A stretch of 64,000 nt of DNA from Mytilisepta virgata (taxonomy: Eukaryota; Mollusca; Bivalvia; Mytilida; Mytilidae), in assembly GCA_028015205.1 (NCBI GenBank), contig JAPWFG010000022.1:1426001-1490000 (forward strand). The letters are read 5' to 3'. Position 1 is the first letter of the stretch. Each line of letters opens with the position of its first letter. The notes under the pieces are model-generated. The model was not told the origin of the DNA, made no database searches, and worked only from the letters and a program-made list of their open reading frames with translations. The position numbers and the translations under genes are program-made. This document shows positions 20,776-32,464 of the stretch, in pieces.

Positions 20776-21472
20776 CTCGAAACCAAAAGTTAAGCAATAT
20801 TGTTAACAAAAAATCAAATGAATATAAAACTAATGTCTTGTTTTAACAACTGGAAAAGAATTATCACAAGTATGATTGGAAATTGTCCCTTATTATATTA
20901 TTGAGTGTCAATGAAAGTGATTTAAAAGGGACACATGAAAACAGCATAAACATATTATTTATTAGAATTAATTAACGTATCATTTATTTAGTGTATTTTT
21001 AAAAAAGAAAAAAAAAAGCTGATCATTCTAAATAAGAGGACATATGTTAAGCTTGAGAATCTTTGCAGGGTTTGTAAGCCAGTTAGCAAGACAACTACAC
21101 ATGATTGTTCGTGTAATGCACCAAACCGCACTCACACGATTCACTCGTTACACGCACACGATTCGCACGTTACACGCACACGATTCGCACGATACATGCA
21201 CAAGATTCGCACGTTACACGCAAACCACACGATGCAGGTTACACGTTTTATGACTGCTGATCGTGCGATTTCTAAAACATGTGATTGTAAGATACGAACC
21301 GAAAATAACGAAACAAAATAGTGAGATTTTATGTCGGATACGAATAGCAGGGAAATATTTCATAATATATAATATTTTCTAATTGCATTTAAGATAAAAA
21401 GAAGTGTACTACGATCGAAATTCAACTTTTTTATAAAGTCAAAAGGGGGAATGTCTGTTTATCTAACTAAGT

Positions 21473-22102
21473 TTATGTCCTTGCCTTCCAAAATCTGTTT
21501 ACGTAAAGTAGGCGAATCTTTGGTATATCCTCTGCATAGATTACACCTTTTGAAGTATCAATAGTTCTGCGATAGGTCTGATCTACCTGCGATGCGCTTT
21601 GGCTTACATTGATAGCCTGTTGTCCGTACGTTGCCAACGAAGCGGTTGCTAAATCAAAGTGACTTCTGCTGGCAATTGAAGAAGTATTAGGATTTGTAAC
21701 TTCTCTGTTGATAAACCCCTTAACAACTCCAGACATAGAAGACATCGCTTCTGTTGCAGTTTTTAAGGCTGAAGTCGTTTCCTTTCTGACTGATGTTGTT
21801 GGAAAAGTATTCTGTTCTTCTGTTATATTGTTCACTGCACATGTTATACCACTATTTTTTTCCATAGTTTCGTTGTTTGTAGATATTCTTGTACCATTAG
21901 TTCTACTTTCTTCTAAAAATGTTGACACAGGTGTTGTATAACGGTTAATGTTATTGGCATGGTAAAGTTGACTTAAAAATTCGACATTCCAAGAAGTGTG
22001 TGCTGTAATTCCTAAATTCTTAAGTTCAGCGACATAGCGATCTTTCTTCCATTTCCTACTGTTTTCGGATACATAGTCAGCTTTGCGTTTACGACCACTC
22101 AT
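21473..22102 (-). CDS. Gag-like ORF, unit 2
   Basis: Same 209-codon ORF as unit 1 with a few substitutions (for example KNSGITCAV in place of SNSDITCAV). It is identical at protein level to unit 3. It is truncated relative to a complete Gag because the unit ends just past the stop. Confidence 0.55.
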   Translation of the reverse strand: MSGRKRKADYVSENSRKWKKDRYVAELKNLGITAHTSWNVEFLSQLYHANNINRYTTPVSTFLEESRTNGTRISTNNETMEKNSGITCAVNNITEEQNTFPTTSVRKETTSALKTATEAMSSMSGVVKGFINREVTNPNTSSIASRSHFDLATASLATYGQQAINVSQSASQVDQTYRRTIDTSKGVIYAEDIPKIRLLYVNRFWKART

Positions 22103-22384
22103 TTTGGAATGATACAAGATCTATAGAGTTAATTTATAAATTTCAGTCACCTCGTCACTGAATGATATCATTGTTGAACGTAATATCCATGTTCTAATGT
22201 TCAAAAATGATAAGATCATAATTTCCTCCGCCATGATGATTTTTACACAATGACTAGAAACTCGTGCAGTCACGTGGTAGGACTACGTATAATGCTTCAG
22301 GGGCACCATTAGGAAATGTTTGTTGTGTATAAACCTGATTTATCTTAAATATATAAATCTTAATTACCTCTCCTGTTATTCATT

Positions 22385-22591
22385 TTATTGCATGCTGTAT
22401 TCAATTCCCACAGTTTTTTGTACAGTAAATAAAGTAATTTTATCATATTTGTAATTACCTGTTTTTCTTCTTTTTCTAATCAACATCTGGTCACCTTCGT
22501 CTTTACTATAATCATCTTCAGCTTGCATTGTCTTTCCTACCTCATTTTTGATAGAGGCATATCTTGCGAGTAACGTACGTAAAATATCCAC
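22385..22591 (-). CDS. Small conserved ORF upstream of Gag, unit 2
   Basis: Sixty-eight codons (MDILRTLLARYASIKNEVGK start), the same as in unit 3. The internal donor-like GTAATT is conserved. Function unknown. Confidence 0.35.
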   Translation of the reverse strand: MDILRTLLARYASIKNEVGKTMQAEDDYSKDEGDQMLIRKRRKTGNYKYDKITLFTVQKTVGIEYSMQ

Positions 22592-23982
22592 TAAGCAACT
22601 AATAATTGGTTTCTCTAAAATACAACATATACATCTTCTGAAAAGACTAAATTAAAATTATCTTTTAAAGGTTTCATCAAGAATAAGTTGAATTCATAAC
22701 TTAAGACATTTTACAGCCGTCATCACGAATTAATTGACCGTTACAGTGTTCCATTATCTAAGATGATGTTGGAATTGTTCCCGCTGTCTTAACAAAATAT
22801 GTAACATCACCGATTCGTAATGACCACCGGATTGACTTTGTTGCATTTCACGACGTTTGCCGTATACGGAGGAGGAACTGCTTACCCTTCTGGAACACCT
22901 TAGTTCACTCTTTTATAGGAGTTTGTGTTGTTTATTTTGTATCTAGTTTTCAGTGTTTATTTGTTGTGCTTGTTCATTTGTCTTTCCCGGGCTTGTTTGT
23001 CTAATGGATTGCGTTTTTTTGGTTTGGTCCTTAGGTATGTTTGTCCTCTTCAAGAAACAAACTAATCATTCAATTCTAATCATACCAAGATATCTGTCAA
23101 ATCACATTTAAAGTCCTGAACCTTTGTTTTATTTGAAGCATTGCATTAACGTAACTCTTTGGTTGCCAGTGGTCATGATATGTTAAAACAATTGATTACG
23201 CAGGTATTAGTTTTTGCCACTCTCGCCAGTGTATAAGATCTCGAATTTCTTGCACACTATGGCCATAACGGAATAATATACTATACTCGAAACCAAAAGT
23301 TAAGCAATATTGTTAACAAAAAATCAAATGAATATAAAACTAATGTCTTGTTTTAACAACTGGAAAAGAATTATCACAAGTATGATTGGAAATTGTCCCT
23401 TATTATATTATTGAGTGTCAATGAAAGTGATTTAAAAGGGACACATGAAAACAGCATAAACATATTATTTATTAGAATTAATTAACGTATCATTTATTTA
23501 GTGTATTTTTAAAAAAGAAAAAAAAAAGCTGATCATTCTAAATAAGAGGACATATGTTAAGCTTGAGAATCTTTGCAGGGTTTGTAAGCCAGTTAGCAAG
23601 ACAACTACACATGATTGTTCGTGTAATGCACCAAACCGCACTCACACGATTCACTCGTTACACGCACACGATTCGCACGTTACACGCACACGATTCGCAC
23701 GATACATGCACAAGATTCGCACGTTACACGCAAACCACACGATGCAGGTTACACGTTTTATGACTGCTGATCGTGCGATTTCTAAAACATGTGATTGTAA
23801 GATACGAACCGAAAATAACGAAACAAAATAGTGAGATTTTATGTCGGATACGAATAGCAGGGAAATATTTCATAATATATAATATTTTCTAATTGCATTT
23901 AAGATAAAAAGAAGTGTACTACGATCGAAATTCAACTTTTTTATAAAGTCAAAAGGGGGAATGTCTGTTTATCTAACTAAGT

Positions 23983-24612
23983 TTATGTCCTTGCCTTCCA
24001 AAATCTGTTTACGTAAAGTAGGCGAATCTTTGGTATATCCTCTGCATAGATTACACCTTTTGAAGTATCAATAGTTCTGCGATAGGTCTGATCTACCTGC
24101 GATGCGCTTTGGCTTACATTGATAGCCTGTTGTCCGTACGTTGCCAACGAAGCGGTTGCTAAATCAAAGTGACTTCTGCTGGCAATTGAAGAAGTATTAG
24201 GATTTGTAACTTCTCTGTTGATAAACCCCTTAACAACTCCAGACATAGAAGACATCGCTTCTGTTGCAGTTTTTAAGGCTGAAGTCGTTTCCTTTCTGAC
24301 TGATGTTGTTGGAAAAGTATTCTGTTCTTCTGTTATATTGTTCACTGCACATGTTATACCACTATTTTTTTCCATAGTTTCGTTGTTTGTAGATATTCTT
24401 GTACCATTAGTTCTACTTTCTTCTAAAAATGTTGACACAGGTGTTGTATAACGGTTAATGTTATTGGCATGGTAAAGTTGACTTAAAAATTCGACATTCC
24501 AAGAAGTGTGTGCTGTAATTCCTAAATTCTTAAGTTCAGCGACATAGCGATCTTTCTTCCATTTCCTACTGTTTTCGGATACATAGTCAGCTTTGCGTTT
24601 ACGACCACTCAT
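23983..24612 (-). CDS. Gag-like ORF, unit 3
   Basis: Protein identical to unit 2, with no differences seen at DNA level through about 25326. This marks the latest duplication in the array. Confidence 0.55.
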   Translation of the reverse strand: MSGRKRKADYVSENSRKWKKDRYVAELKNLGITAHTSWNVEFLSQLYHANNINRYTTPVSTFLEESRTNGTRISTNNETMEKNSGITCAVNNITEEQNTFPTTSVRKETTSALKTATEAMSSMSGVVKGFINREVTNPNTSSIASRSHFDLATASLATYGQQAINVSQSASQVDQTYRRTIDTSKGVIYAEDIPKIRLLYVNRFWKART

Positions 24613-24894
24613 TTTGGAATGATACAAGATCTATAGAGTTAATTTATAAATTTCAGTCACCTCGTCACTGAATGATATCATTGTTGAACGTAATATCCAT
24701 GTTCTAATGTTCAAAAATGATAAGATCATAATTTCCTCCGCCATGATGATTTTTACACAATGACTAGAAACTCGTGCAGTCACGTGGTAGGACTACGTAT
24801 AATGCTTCAGGGGCACCATTAGGAAATGTTTGTTGTGTATAAACCTGATTTATCTTAAATATATAAATCTTAATTACCTCTCCTGTTATTCATT

Positions 24895-25101
24895 TTATTG
24901 CATGCTGTATTCAATTCCCACAGTTTTTTGTACAGTAAATAAAGTAATTTTATCATATTTGTAATTACCTGTTTTTCTTCTTTTTCTAATCAACATCTGG
25001 TCACCTTCGTCTTTACTATAATCATCTTCAGCTTGCATTGTCTTTCCTACCTCATTTTTGATAGAGGCATATCTTGCGAGTAACGTACGTAAAATATCCA
25101 C
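24895..25101 (-). CDS. Small conserved ORF upstream of Gag, unit 3
   Basis: Identical to the unit 2 ORF at 22385-22591. Confidence 0.35.
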   Translation of the reverse strand: MDILRTLLARYASIKNEVGKTMQAEDDYSKDEGDQMLIRKRRKTGNYKYDKITLFTVQKTVGIEYSMQ

Positions 25102-26517
25102 TAAGCAACTAATAATTGGTTTCTCTAAAATACAACATATACATCTTCTGAAAAGACTAAATTAAAATTATCTTTTAAAGGTTTCATCAAGAATAAGTTG
25201 AATTCATAACTTAAGACATTTTACAGCCGTCATCACGAATTAATTGACCGTTACAGTGTTCCATTATCTAAGATGATGTTGGAATTGTTCCCGCTGTCTT
25301 AACAAAATATGTAACATCACCGATTCGTAATGACCACCGGATTGACTTTGTTGCATTTCACGACGTTTGCCGTATACGGAGGAGGAACTGCTTACCCTTC
25401 TGGAACACCTTAGTTCACTCTTTTATAGGAGTTTGTGTTGTTTATTTTGTATCTAGTTTTCAGTGTTTATTTGTTGTGCTTGTTCATTTGTCTTTCCCGG
25501 GCTTGTTTGTCTAATGGATTGCGTTTTTTTGGTTTGGTCCTTAGGTATGTTTGTCCTCTTCAAGAAACAAACTAATCATTTAATTCTAATCATACCAAGA
25601 TATCTGTCAAATCACATTTAAAGTCCTGAACCTTTGTTTTATTTGAAGCATTGCATTAACGTAACTCTTTGGTTGCCAGTGGTCATGATATGTTAAAACA
25701 ATTGATTACGCAGGTATTAGTTTTTGCCACTCTCGCCAGTGTATAAGATCTCGAATTTCTTGCACACTATGGCCATAACGGAATAATATACTATACTCGA
25801 AACCAAAAGTTAAGCAATATTGTTAACAAAAAATCAAATGAATCTAAAACTAATGTCTTGTTTTAACAACTGGAAAAGAATTATCACAAGTATGATTGGA
25901 AATTGTCCCTTATTATATTATTGAGTGTCAATGAAAGTGATTTAAAAGGGACACATGAAAACAGCATAAACATATTATTTATTAGAATTAATTAACGTAT
26001 CATTTATTTAGTGTATTTTTAAAAAAGAAAAAAAAGCTGATCATTCTAAATAAGAGGACATATGTTATGTGGCAATTTAAGCTTGAGAATCTTTGCAGGG
26101 TCTGTAAGCCAGTTAGCAAGACAACTACAGATGGTTGTTCGTGTAATGCACCAAACCCCACTCACACGATTCACTCGTTACACGCACACAATTCGCACGT
26201 TACACGCACACGATTCGCACGATACATGCACAAGATTCGCACGTTACACGCAAACCACACGATGCAGGTTACACGTTTTATGACTGCTGATCGTGCGATT
26301 TCTACAACATGTGATTGTAAGATACGAACCGAAAATAACGAAACAAAATAGTGAGATTTTATGTCGGATACGAATAGCAGTGAAATATTTAATAATATAT
26401 AATATTTTCTAATTGCATTTAAAATAAAAAGAAGTGTAATACGATCGAAATTCAACTTTTTTATAAAGTCAAAAGGGGGAGCGTCTGTTTATCTAACTAA
26501 GTTTATGTCCTTGCCTT

Positions 26518-27132
26518 TCAAAATCTGTTTACGTAAAGTAGGCGAATCTTTGGTAAATCCTCTGCATAGATTACACCTTTTGAAGTATCAATAGTTCTGC
26601 GATAAGTCTGATCTACCTGCGATGCGCTTTCACTTACATTGATAGCCTGTTGTCCGTACGTTGCCAACGAAGCGGTTGCTAAATCAAAGTGACTTTTGCT
26701 GGCAATTGAAGAAGTATTAGGATTTGTAACTTCTCTGTTGATAAACCCCTTAACAACTCCAGACATAGAAGACATCGCTTCTGTTGCAGTTTTTAAGGCT
26801 GAAGTCGTTTCCTTTCTGACTGATGTTGTTGGAAAAGTATTCTGTTCTTCTGTTATATTGTTCACTGCACATGTTATACCACTATTTCTTTCCATAGTTT
26901 CGTTGTTTGTAGATATTCTTGTGCCATTAGTTCTACTTTCTTCTAACAATGTTGACACAGGTGTTGTATAACGGTTAATGCTATTGGCATGGTAAAGTTG
27001 ACTTAAAAATTCGACATTCCAAGAAGTGTGTGCTGTAATTCCTAAATTCTTAAGTTCAGCGACATAGCGATCTTTCTTCCATTTCCTACTGTTTTCGGAT
27101 ACATAGTCAGGTTTGCATTTACGACCACTCAT
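26518..27132 (-). pseudogene. Gag-like ORF, unit 4, premature stop
   Basis: Same ORF, but the Trp codon shared by units 1-3 near the C-terminus is a stop here (LLYVNRF then stop at 26518). Other private changes include RKCKPDYV for RKRKADYV. It is the most divergent unit and lies at the outer, 5' edge of the array. Confidence 0.6.
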
Positions 27133-27426
27133 TTTGGAATGATACAAGATCAATAGAGTTAATTTATAAATTTCAGTCACCTCGTCACTGAATGATATCA
27201 TTGTTGAACGTAATATCCATGTTCTAATGTTCAAAAATGCAAAAATGATAAGATCATAATTTACTCCGTCATGATGATTTTTACACAATGACTAGAAACA
27301 CGTGCAGTCAAGTGGTATGACTACGTATAATGCTTCAGGGGCACCATTAGGAAATGTTTGTTGTGTATAAACCTGATTTATCTTAAATATATAAATCTTA
27401 ATTAATTACCTCTCCTGTTATTCATT

Positions 27427-27610
27427 TTATTGCATGCTGTATTCAATTCCCACAGTTTTTTGTACAGTAAATAAAGTTATTTTATCATATTTGTAATTAC
27501 TTGTTTTTCTTCCTATGCTAATCAACATCTGGTCACCTTCGTCTTTACTATGATCATCTTCAGCTTGCATTGTCTTTCCTACCTCATTTTTGATAGAGGC
27601 GTATTCTTCG
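27427..27610 (-). CDS. Small conserved ORF upstream of Gag, unit 4
   Basis: Counterpart of 19875-20066 with small changes; it is not a long open frame here and the upstream start is unclear. It retains the donor-like site in altered form (GTAATTACAAAT). Confidence 0.3.
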
Positions 27611-28674
27611 TGTAATATACTTAAAAGAACCTTTATGCAACTAACAGTTAGGTTCTCTAAAATACAACATATACATCTTTTGAAAAGACTAAATTAAAAT
27701 TATCCTTTAAAGGTTTCATCAAGAATAAGTTGAATTCATAACTTAAGACATTTTACAGCCGTCATCACGAATTAATTGACCGTTACAGTGTTCCAATATC
27801 TAAGATGATGTTGGACCTGTTCCCGCTGTCTTAACAAAATATGTAACATCACCGATTTGTAATGACCACCGGATTGACTTTGTTGCATTTCACGACGTTT
27901 GCCGTATACGGAGGAGGAACTGCTTACCCTTCTGGAACACCTTAGTTCACTCTTTTATAGGAGTTTGTGTTGTTCATTTTGTATCTAGTTTTCAGTGTTT
28001 ATTTGTTGTGCTTGTTCATTTGTCTTTCCCGGGCTTGTTTGTCTAATGGATTGCGTTTTTTTGGTTTGGTCCTTAGGTATGTTTGTCCTCTTCAAGAAAC
28101 AAACTAATCATTCAATTCTAATCATACCAAGATATCTGTCAAATCACATTTAAAGTCCTGAACCTTTGTTTTATTTGAAGCATTGCATTAACGTAACTCT
28201 TTGGTTGCCAGTGGACATGATATGTTAAAACAATTGATTACGCAGGTATTAGTTTTTGCCAGTCTCGCCAGTGTATAAGATCTCGAATTTCTTGCACACT
28301 ATGGCCATAACGGAATAATATATTATACTCGAAACCAAAAGTTAAGCAATATTGTTAACAAAAAAAATCAAATGAATCTAAAACTAATGTCTTGTTTTAA
28401 CAACTGGAAAAGAATTATCAAAAGTATGATTGGAAATTGTCCCTTATTATATTATTGAGTGTCAATGAAAGTGATTTAAAAGGGACACATGAAAACAGCA
28501 TAAACATATTATTTATTAGAATTAATTAACGTATCATTTATTTAGTGTATTTTTAAAAAAGAAAAAAAAAAGCTGATCATTATAACTAAGAGGACATATG
28601 TTAAGTTTGAGAATCTTTGCAGGGTTTGTAAGCCAGTTAGCAAGACAACTACACATGGTTGTTCGTGTAATGCA

Positions 28675-28852
28675 CCAAACCGCACTCACACGATTCACTC
28701 GTTACACGCACACGATTCGCACGTTACACCCACACGATTCGCACGATACATGCACAAGATTCGCACGATACATGCACAAGATTCGCACGTTACACGCACA
28801 CGATTCGCACGATACATGCACAAGATTCGCACGTTACACGCAAACCACACGA
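28675..28852. repeat. VNTR inside the array, expanded in unit 4
   Basis: Words ACACGATTCGCACGTTAC, GATACATGCACAAGATTCGC and GTTACACGCA alternate in 15- to 30-bp units. The block is about 108 bp in units 1-3 (21125-21232, 23635-23742, 26155-26262) and about 178 bp here, through two extra copies. CG-rich content contrasts with the AT-rich surroundings. Confidence 0.85.
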
Positions 28853-29329
28853 TGCAGGTTACACGTTTTATGACTGCCGATCGTGCGTTTTCTAAAACAT
28901 GTGATTGTAAGATACAAACCGAAAATAACGAAACAAAATAATGAGATGTTATGTCGGATACGAATAGCAGTGAAATATTTAATAATATATAATATTTTCT
29001 AATTGCATTTAAAATAAAAAGAAGTGTAATACGATCGAAATTCAACTTTTTTTTATTAAGTCAAAAGGGGGAATGTCTGTTTATCTGAGGTGACCTTTTT
29101 TCATTTTTAAAAGGAATAATTAAGAAATCTGACAAAGTTAATTTTTTTGATGACATGAAGCACATTTATTTTAAAATTGAAATTAGAAAAAATCATTACA
29201 ATGTTTTTGGTTTAGCTATATTTTGAATAAATAATAAAATTAATATTTATATCGATCTATATTTATTAACCCTTAATATTTTAAAACACCTCTTTTTATA
29301 AATGAAAATTGACTTGCATGTTCAGGTTC

Positions 29330-31460
29330 CCATGAAATTGAACAAGACAATCGTCGTTCTTTTCTCCCACTCTTTTTTGCCAACAAAGGTTTAGATGCCG
29401 TAAATCTTGACAATATCCTTCACCACAAATCGGTCAAATTAACAGTTCCGCCTTATTTCAAAGATCAGTCCGTTCCCATTGTTTCTTATACCTATACCAC
29501 CCATTGCATCAAAAACATTCAATCACAAACGTGTATTACAGGACCTCAAAATCGACGATCTCAAAGCTAAGCCACCGGAATGTTCATGCAACAGTTCTCT
29601 ATTCAATGTAGTTCTGCTGGCCATGTCATCACAGGAGACTTAGATATCATAGACAATGAGTCTCTTCGTGATGTTCTTGCAAAAGGTCCTAAGTATGGCG
29701 AACCCTCATCTATAAATTGGAAATATAATTTCAAACTACTGATGGATGCTGTGGAGGACTATGCCAGAAAATGAACCAAACGTGAACAAGAGCCACTAGA
29801 TTCACTTTCAGAATGGATTAAAGCTGTGAGATCGTTGATACAAGTCCGAATTGATAAACTTGGAATGTCTATGAGTAAAAAGGGAACATCAGTCTTCAGC
29901 AACGCCGATGCTGCCAAGACATTGTCCGCAATTCATGACAAATATGTTGTTGTTCCTGCACACAAAGCCCCTAATAACATCGTTTTTGTATGCAAAAGCT
30001 ACTATATTCAATGCTTGATTACTGAACTAGGGATTGCTAGTTCATTTGGCAACCTTACCAATAAAGCTACTACACTTTCAAAGGAAGAAATAACCAAAAA
30101 TCATAGATCAGTTTTGTCGTCATTTGGTATTTCCATCAAAGATGATGATCTTCCTACTTTGTATTGGATACCCAAATTACATAAGTGTCCATACAAACAA
30201 CGCTTTATAGCTGGATCTGCCAAGTGTTCCACCAAACCATTGTCTCAACTTCTAACTTCTATTCTAACAGCTGTCAAAACGGGCCTCCAAAGTTATTGTG
30301 AGACAACCTATTGAAGAAGTGGTATCAATCAAATGTGGATATTTAAGAACTCCAAAGACTTAAAAGGATATTTTACGATCTCTGTCCATTTTAGTCTGTA
30401 ACAGCATAAAAACATTTGATTTCTCTACCCTCTATACCACCATTCCTCATTCACAACTGAAGGAGAAGTTGAAAGATCTAATCTATCGATGCTTTCAAAA
30501 AAAAAATGGCAACAACAGAAACACATACCTTGTCATTGGTAGAGATAAATCATACTTTGTTAAAAACCACTCTAATTCTAAAACAAATATACAGAGGACG
30601 AATGGCATTCCTATGGGTACTAATTGTGCGCCACTACTGGATGACTTGTTCCTTTACTCATATAGGCAGACTTCCTTGACGGGCTTCTTAAGGAAAAACA
30701 GAAGAAATTAGCCCGTACCTTAAATTTCAGCTTCCGCTACATAGACGATGTCTTATCACTCAACAATTCACGTTTTGGGAATTTCTTACATCTCACCTAT
30801 CCCAATGAGCTCGAAATTAAGGATACAACAGACACTGCCAAGTCTGCATCTTATCTTGACCTTCACCTCGAAATTGACACCAGAGGAAGGTTGACTAAAA
30901 AACGTTACGACAAACGAGATGACTTTGACTTTCCAATCGTCAACTTCCCATTTTTGAGCGGCAATATTCCAGAAGCGCCGGCGTATGGAGTATATATTTC
31001 ACAACTCATACGTTATTCCAGAGCTTGTGAAATATAAATTGACTTCCTGGACAGAGCCCGGCTTCTAACAGAAAAGCTGCTCAGACAGGGGTACGTTGCT
31101 CCTAAGCTGAAGTCATCCTTATTAAAAATTTATAGGCGTCATCATGACTTGGTTGACAGGTATGAAAAAAGCGTTTCCCAAATGAAAATAGACCTGTTCC
31201 ATTGATATTATCCCTTCCGCATACCGGATTTGACATGGACAGCATGGCGGCTGTCCTGCAGGAAGCAGAGACTGCTTACTCTTCCGGAGCACGTGAGTCT
31301 ACCCCCGGTTTTTTGGTGGGGTCCATGTTGTTCATATGTTTTTAGTTTTTAATTGTAGTGCATGTATTGTTTTGGTCTTGTCTTCGTTGTTCTCCGGACT
31401 CTGTCAGTTGTTACGATTTTTCTCTCCTTCGAATATCCCTTTGGTATTTCTTGACTTTAC
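29330..31460 (+). mobile_element. Penelope-like reverse-transcriptase element, longest copy, degenerate
   Basis: The N-terminal part (ANKGLDAVNLDNILHHKSVK, AGHVITGDLDIIDNESLRDV, KGPKYGEPSSINWKYNFKLL) precedes RT: DKYVVVPAHKAPNNIVFVCK, LPTLYWIPKLHKCPYKQRFI, STLYTTIPHSQLKEKLKDL, GIPMGTNCAPLLDDLFLYSY, the catalytic FRYIDDVLSL near 30740, then SASYLDLHLEIDTRGRLTKK and AYGVYISQLIRYSRAC. The 3' tail ends near 31460. Stops and frameshifts lie near 29575, 29773, 30313 and 30710, so it is inactive. No GIY-YIG endonuclease follows. Family assignment comes from the IPKLHK and YIDD contexts; an endonuclease-lacking Penelope relative is my best reading. Confidence 0.72.
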
Positions 31461-32460
31461 TTATTTAATGAATCCGCATACACTGTAGCTTATAACATCT
31501 GGTCATATATAAGCCGGTGGTATTTTGATACTTGATCATTACAACATATAATTGGTATTATGGTGTATACTTTGAACGCCTCCTTAAATGTGCACATTCA
31601 TACTAAAAACAAAAGGGCGTACAATGTACTTCAAAATCAAGAATTATTAATGCATAGATCTCACCTATAAGATCACGTTCCTCCATTATGCGTAGCAATA
31701 ACTGGTTTAGAAGAATTGCCTGGATTTATTTTTAAATGACGATTGGAAATTCCCATTTATTACACAACTTGACATTGAACCACATTTAAATGGGTCAATT
31801 ATTTAAAAGTCGAGAAAAAAATTGATTTACGGTGAGGTGCAATTTAAATTTTCATGGTTCTACAACCACCACGTCATAACGTATATGTGCAATATTTCAA
31901 TAAGAATTAATATATAACCTTTAACAATAAATTGATTACATATTTACTGGCGAAGTTCACTATACACTGAAGGATTGCATTGTGCGTGAGTGATAAATTC
32001 CTATGCATGACATTTTCAAAAAATTATGAATACCATTGCCAGTAATGAATAAGGTGAACAGAAAAAGTAAGTTTATTTTACGTGGTCGATTACCTGGTTA
32101 CCCGTCCAAGTGTGGGTTAAGTGCATTGCATAAGACATACACATGTTATCCAAATATAGTTTTAATCTGAATCGTTTTAAGACACCTAGTCACCCTTTCA
32201 TTTATTTGCTTTTATATAAATGTTCTTATATTCCCTCCTTTTCAAAATCATAAAGATTGTCATCGAAGTAAACCTCTTGTAATGTTTACTGATCCGGAGC
32301 AAATAGACAGTTTCCATCATTATGTTTGGCATCATGCTGATTTAGTCACCATTGTGTAAAGTTAGATGTTCGGACAGGTTTTACCCATTTCCATTCACCA
32401 AACCTGGCTTAGTCAGACAAACGTACATGTTCATCAACTAAATTACAATCCATCAACAAT
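31461..32460. other. No gene recognised
   Basis: AT-rich spacer between the Penelope-like tail and the CR1/L2-like LINE. It may include the LINE's 5' UTR. No ORF or repeat identified. Confidence 0.5.
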
Positions 32461-32464
32461 TAAA

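Larger units (their letters stand above)
14600..21464 (-). mobile_element. Ngaro/DIRS-like tyrosine-recombinase retrotransposon, degenerate
   Basis: Reading leftward, the order is Gag (19589-18960 and on through a zinc-knuckle region to about 18440), RT (about 18330-17390), RNase H (about 17340-16880) and tyrosine recombinase (about 16880-16003). No methyltransferase domain fits between RNase H and recombinase. That absence, together with same-direction flanking copies of one repeat (14640-14880 and 20560-20775), favours the Ngaro group, with split direct repeats, over DIRS1-like elements with inverted repeats. Many stops and frameshifts show it is dead. The extreme ends are uncertain; the 5' part is reiterated to 29086. 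Confidence 0.78.
18952..29086 (-). repeat. Four head-to-tail units of about 2.51 kb (Ngaro-like 5' end plus Gag)
   Basis: Units start at AACTAAGTTTATGTCC: 18952-21464, 21465-23974, 23975-26494 and 26495-29086. Each holds, on the minus strand, a 5' terminal segment, a VNTR of ACACGATTCGC-type words, the terminal repeat, a Penelope-like tail fragment, a short ORF and the Gag ORF. Only the first unit continues into RT. The left junction AAGGGGGAATGTCTGTTTAT is identical between units, and the last runs into unrelated DNA at 29087. Sequence is otherwise about 97-100% alike between units. Confidence 0.92.

Noticed and set aside
21125..28852. CRISPR array, suggested by regularly spaced repeats of ACACGATTCGC-type words
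   Set aside because: The spacers are themselves repeats and the organism is a eukaryote. It is a VNTR inside each tandem unit.
18952..29086. Four host genes encoding a 210-residue protein
   Set aside because: The ORF is followed, in one copy, by RT, RNase H and recombinase of an Ngaro-like element, and the units are tandem duplicates.
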